NCBI GenBank assembly: GCA_002430075.1
Contig: DJBN01000007.1
Span: 1-13,679 of the forward strand
Length of the DNA: 13,679 nt
Direction of reading: 5' to 3'
Origin: Actinobacteria bacterium UBA5975
Lineage (GTDB): Bacteria; Actinomycetota; Actinomycetes; Nanopelagicales; Nanopelagicaceae
The translations under genes were made by a program, and so were the position numbers. Below are positions 12,508 through 13,679 of this stretch, in pieces. The first letter of the stretch is position 1; every line of letters begins with the position of its first letter. Below the pieces are notes generated by a model that was not told the DNA's origin, made no database searches, and saw nothing but the letters and a program-made list of their open reading frames with translations.

Positions 12508-13679
12508 TCATTTTAATTTCCCTCGCCAAGCACTGAAAGATCGCACCGATTTCTCATGAGGTAAGCGTAACCATGGGTATGGATGCACCTGTGCAAGATT
12601 CTGAAATTTTCTAAAACTTGGGACCGGGGCATAAGTCACGGCAACTGCGGTATCGCGTGCAAATTGATAAGGATCACCAAGATAAACAGTTAGATCTCGT
12701 CGCTCTGTCAAATCGCGCAAACTCTCTAAGTAAAAATAAATTCGCTTTGATGACAGTTGCAACTTAGCGAGTGCTTGCTCATTAAAAACAAATACAACTG
12801 GAAGCTCTGGATGGGCAACCAGCGCAGGGTCGCCATCTCCTAGCGAATCAACGGTTAATAAAACTGTGGTTGCCGGCTTCTTGCCTTCAGTAATCAGTGG
12901 CCCGGTCGTCGCGGCAAGATCTGGATCTGAAAGTAGCAAGCCCTCTAACGGGGCCGAATCTAATGAAATCTCATCAGGAAAATTCTCAATCGGGCATTTA
13001 CTTTTTAGGGGACAGTTTGCACACAACTGCGGCGCACGCTTCTGTACTTGCCATCGTGCAAAGCCATACGGCTTTCCAGTTCCACTACCAACTGCCCACT
13101 GCCACCCCAACAAATTTGCTGCCCGTGAACCATCAATTAAGTGGCGATACATAGCTTCTTGACCGTGCAACCAGCCAAACTCATTGCGCACAGTCCAGTG
13201 CGATGCCAGCCACATGCGACTTTGATTAACCAACCAGCCATCTTCCTCTAATTCATTGGTGGCAAAATCAACACAGGCCATACCTTTGGGCCAGCCATCA
13301 CCAGGCCTATCTGAAATTTGTTCAAAACGGAGATTTTGAAATAGCCGGACGCCGATTCGCGCATATAAATGTCTCGCATATTCTTGCCACAACAACTCAT
13401 CACGGTATTTTTCACGATCGCCAAATGGCGCCTTAGCCACGTGATCCCATACTCGCTGCAGTGGAAGCAGATTGTGGCGAATGTAAGGTGAGAGAACCGA
13501 CGCCCCACGATTGGCAAGTGGCAATACCTCTGATCTATTTTTGGTATAGCCTGAAATGTTTAACTCACTTAGCCTCTGATCTGCTGCGCTCTGCCCACCG
13601 GGAATTCGACTTCGCCCTCCACCTGAGTGCAGAGATTTAAAGTCTTGCGAAACGATGCTCTCCAAATCGGCGTTGATAT
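12508..13679 (-). CDS. FeS-type photolyase/cryptochrome-like flavoprotein with permuted domains (5' partial)
   Basis: The frame stays open past the in-frame TTG at 13665 to the right edge, so the N-terminus is probably outside the window. Numbered from that TTG, residues about 20-235 form the FAD-binding helical domain: RGASVLSPYIRHNLL (53-67), RDELLWQEYARHLY (88-101), WLVNQSRMWLASHW and HLIDGSRAANLLGWQWAVGS, all photolyase FAD-site blocks. Four cysteines, C131, C215, C218 and C224 (C-x83-C-x2-C-x5-C, ending CPI), match the [4Fe-4S] ligand arrangement of bacterial FeS photolyases such as PhrB/CryB. Residues about 255-385 look like the Rossmann photolyase domain: TVLLTVDSLGDGDPALVAHP, SKRIYFYLESLRDL and LTVYLGDP. 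Normally that domain comes first, so the order is reversed. Likely activity is blue-light DNA repair or sensing. The DNA lesion and antenna pigment are unknown. Confidence 0.8.
   Translation of the reverse strand, partial: INADLESIVSQDFKSLHSGGGRSRIPGGQSAADQRLSELNISGYTKNRSEVLPLANRGASVLSPYIRHNLLPLQRVWDHVAKAPFGDREKYRDELLWQEYARHLYARIGVRLFQNLRFEQISDRPGDGWPKGMACVDFATNELEEDGWLVNQSRMWLASHWTVRNEFGWLHGQEAMYRHLIDGSRAANLLGWQWAVGSGTGKPYGFARWQVQKRAPQLCANCPLKSKCPIENFPDEISLDSAPLEGLLLSDPDLAATTGPLITEGKKPATTVLLTVDSLGDGDPALVAHPELPVVFVFNEQALAKLQLSSKRIYFYLESLRDLTERRDLTVYLGDPYQFARDTAVAVTYAPVPSFRKFQNLAQVHPYPWLRLPHEKSVRSFSAWRGKLK

Noticed and set aside
1..13679. CRISPR arrays, tRNA or rRNA genes, transposases and phage genes
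   Set aside because: No regularly spaced repeats, cloverleaf-like sequences or transposase/integrase motifs were seen on either strand.

Overview
The window most likely comes from a small-genome, aquatic actinobacterium of the freshwater acI (Nanopelagicales) type. This is inference. It rests on GC content that looks below 50%, very short intergenic gaps, actinobacterial-style protein families (a short NfeD paired with an SPFH protein, a DoxX-like protein, a light-responsive flavoprotein) and mixed ATG/GTG/TTG starts. The first 13 bases match the shared 3' end of Illumina adapters, so the left edge is probably the end of a contig and not genomic DNA.

Left part (14-3542). The 3' part of a DapB-like reductase gene with a divergent catalytic motif is followed by a group II PLP-dependent decarboxylase. 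An agmatinase-family ureohydrolase gene converges on it with only 2 bases between stop codons. Beyond the agmatinase start lies the 3' half of a DppB-type peptide ABC permease gene, cut at its 5' end, which marks a rearrangement junction. A small unrecognised ORF (3606-3851, minus) follows.

Catabolic cassette (4043-6014). Three tightly packed plus-strand genes encode a beta-hydroxyacid dehydrogenase (HIBADH/tartronate semialdehyde reductase family), a one-domain cupin and a FAH-type hydratase or hydrolase. They look like one operon for breaking down a small organic acid. Two 30-bp direct repeats (28/30 identical) flank the cassette, and the minus-strand ORFs next to them look short or broken.

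Duplicated membrane operon (6288-7585 and 11144-12442). Two copies of an nfeD-SPFH (stomatin-like) gene pair lie in the same orientation about 3.6 kb apart. The SPFH proteins are about 90% identical and the NfeD proteins about 63%. Between them is a minus-strand block (10365 back to 7600): a hypothetical protein, a membrane-anchored trypsin-like protease, an old yellow enzyme and a small eRF1-domain-3/baeRF-like protein. Two plus-strand genes follow: a 49-residue protein with a CDGSH-like cysteine/histidine motif, and a DoxX-like membrane protein.

Right edge (12508-13679, minus). The gene encodes a photolyase/cryptochrome-like protein with domains in reversed order. A FAD-binding helical domain with the four-cysteine [4Fe-4S] pattern of bacterial FeS-type photolyases comes first, and a Rossmann-like photolyase domain follows at the C-terminus. 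This is the most unusual object in the window. Its 5' end runs off the right edge. No tRNA, rRNA, CRISPR array or complete mobile element was seen, and no stretch longer than 300 bases lacks a gene.
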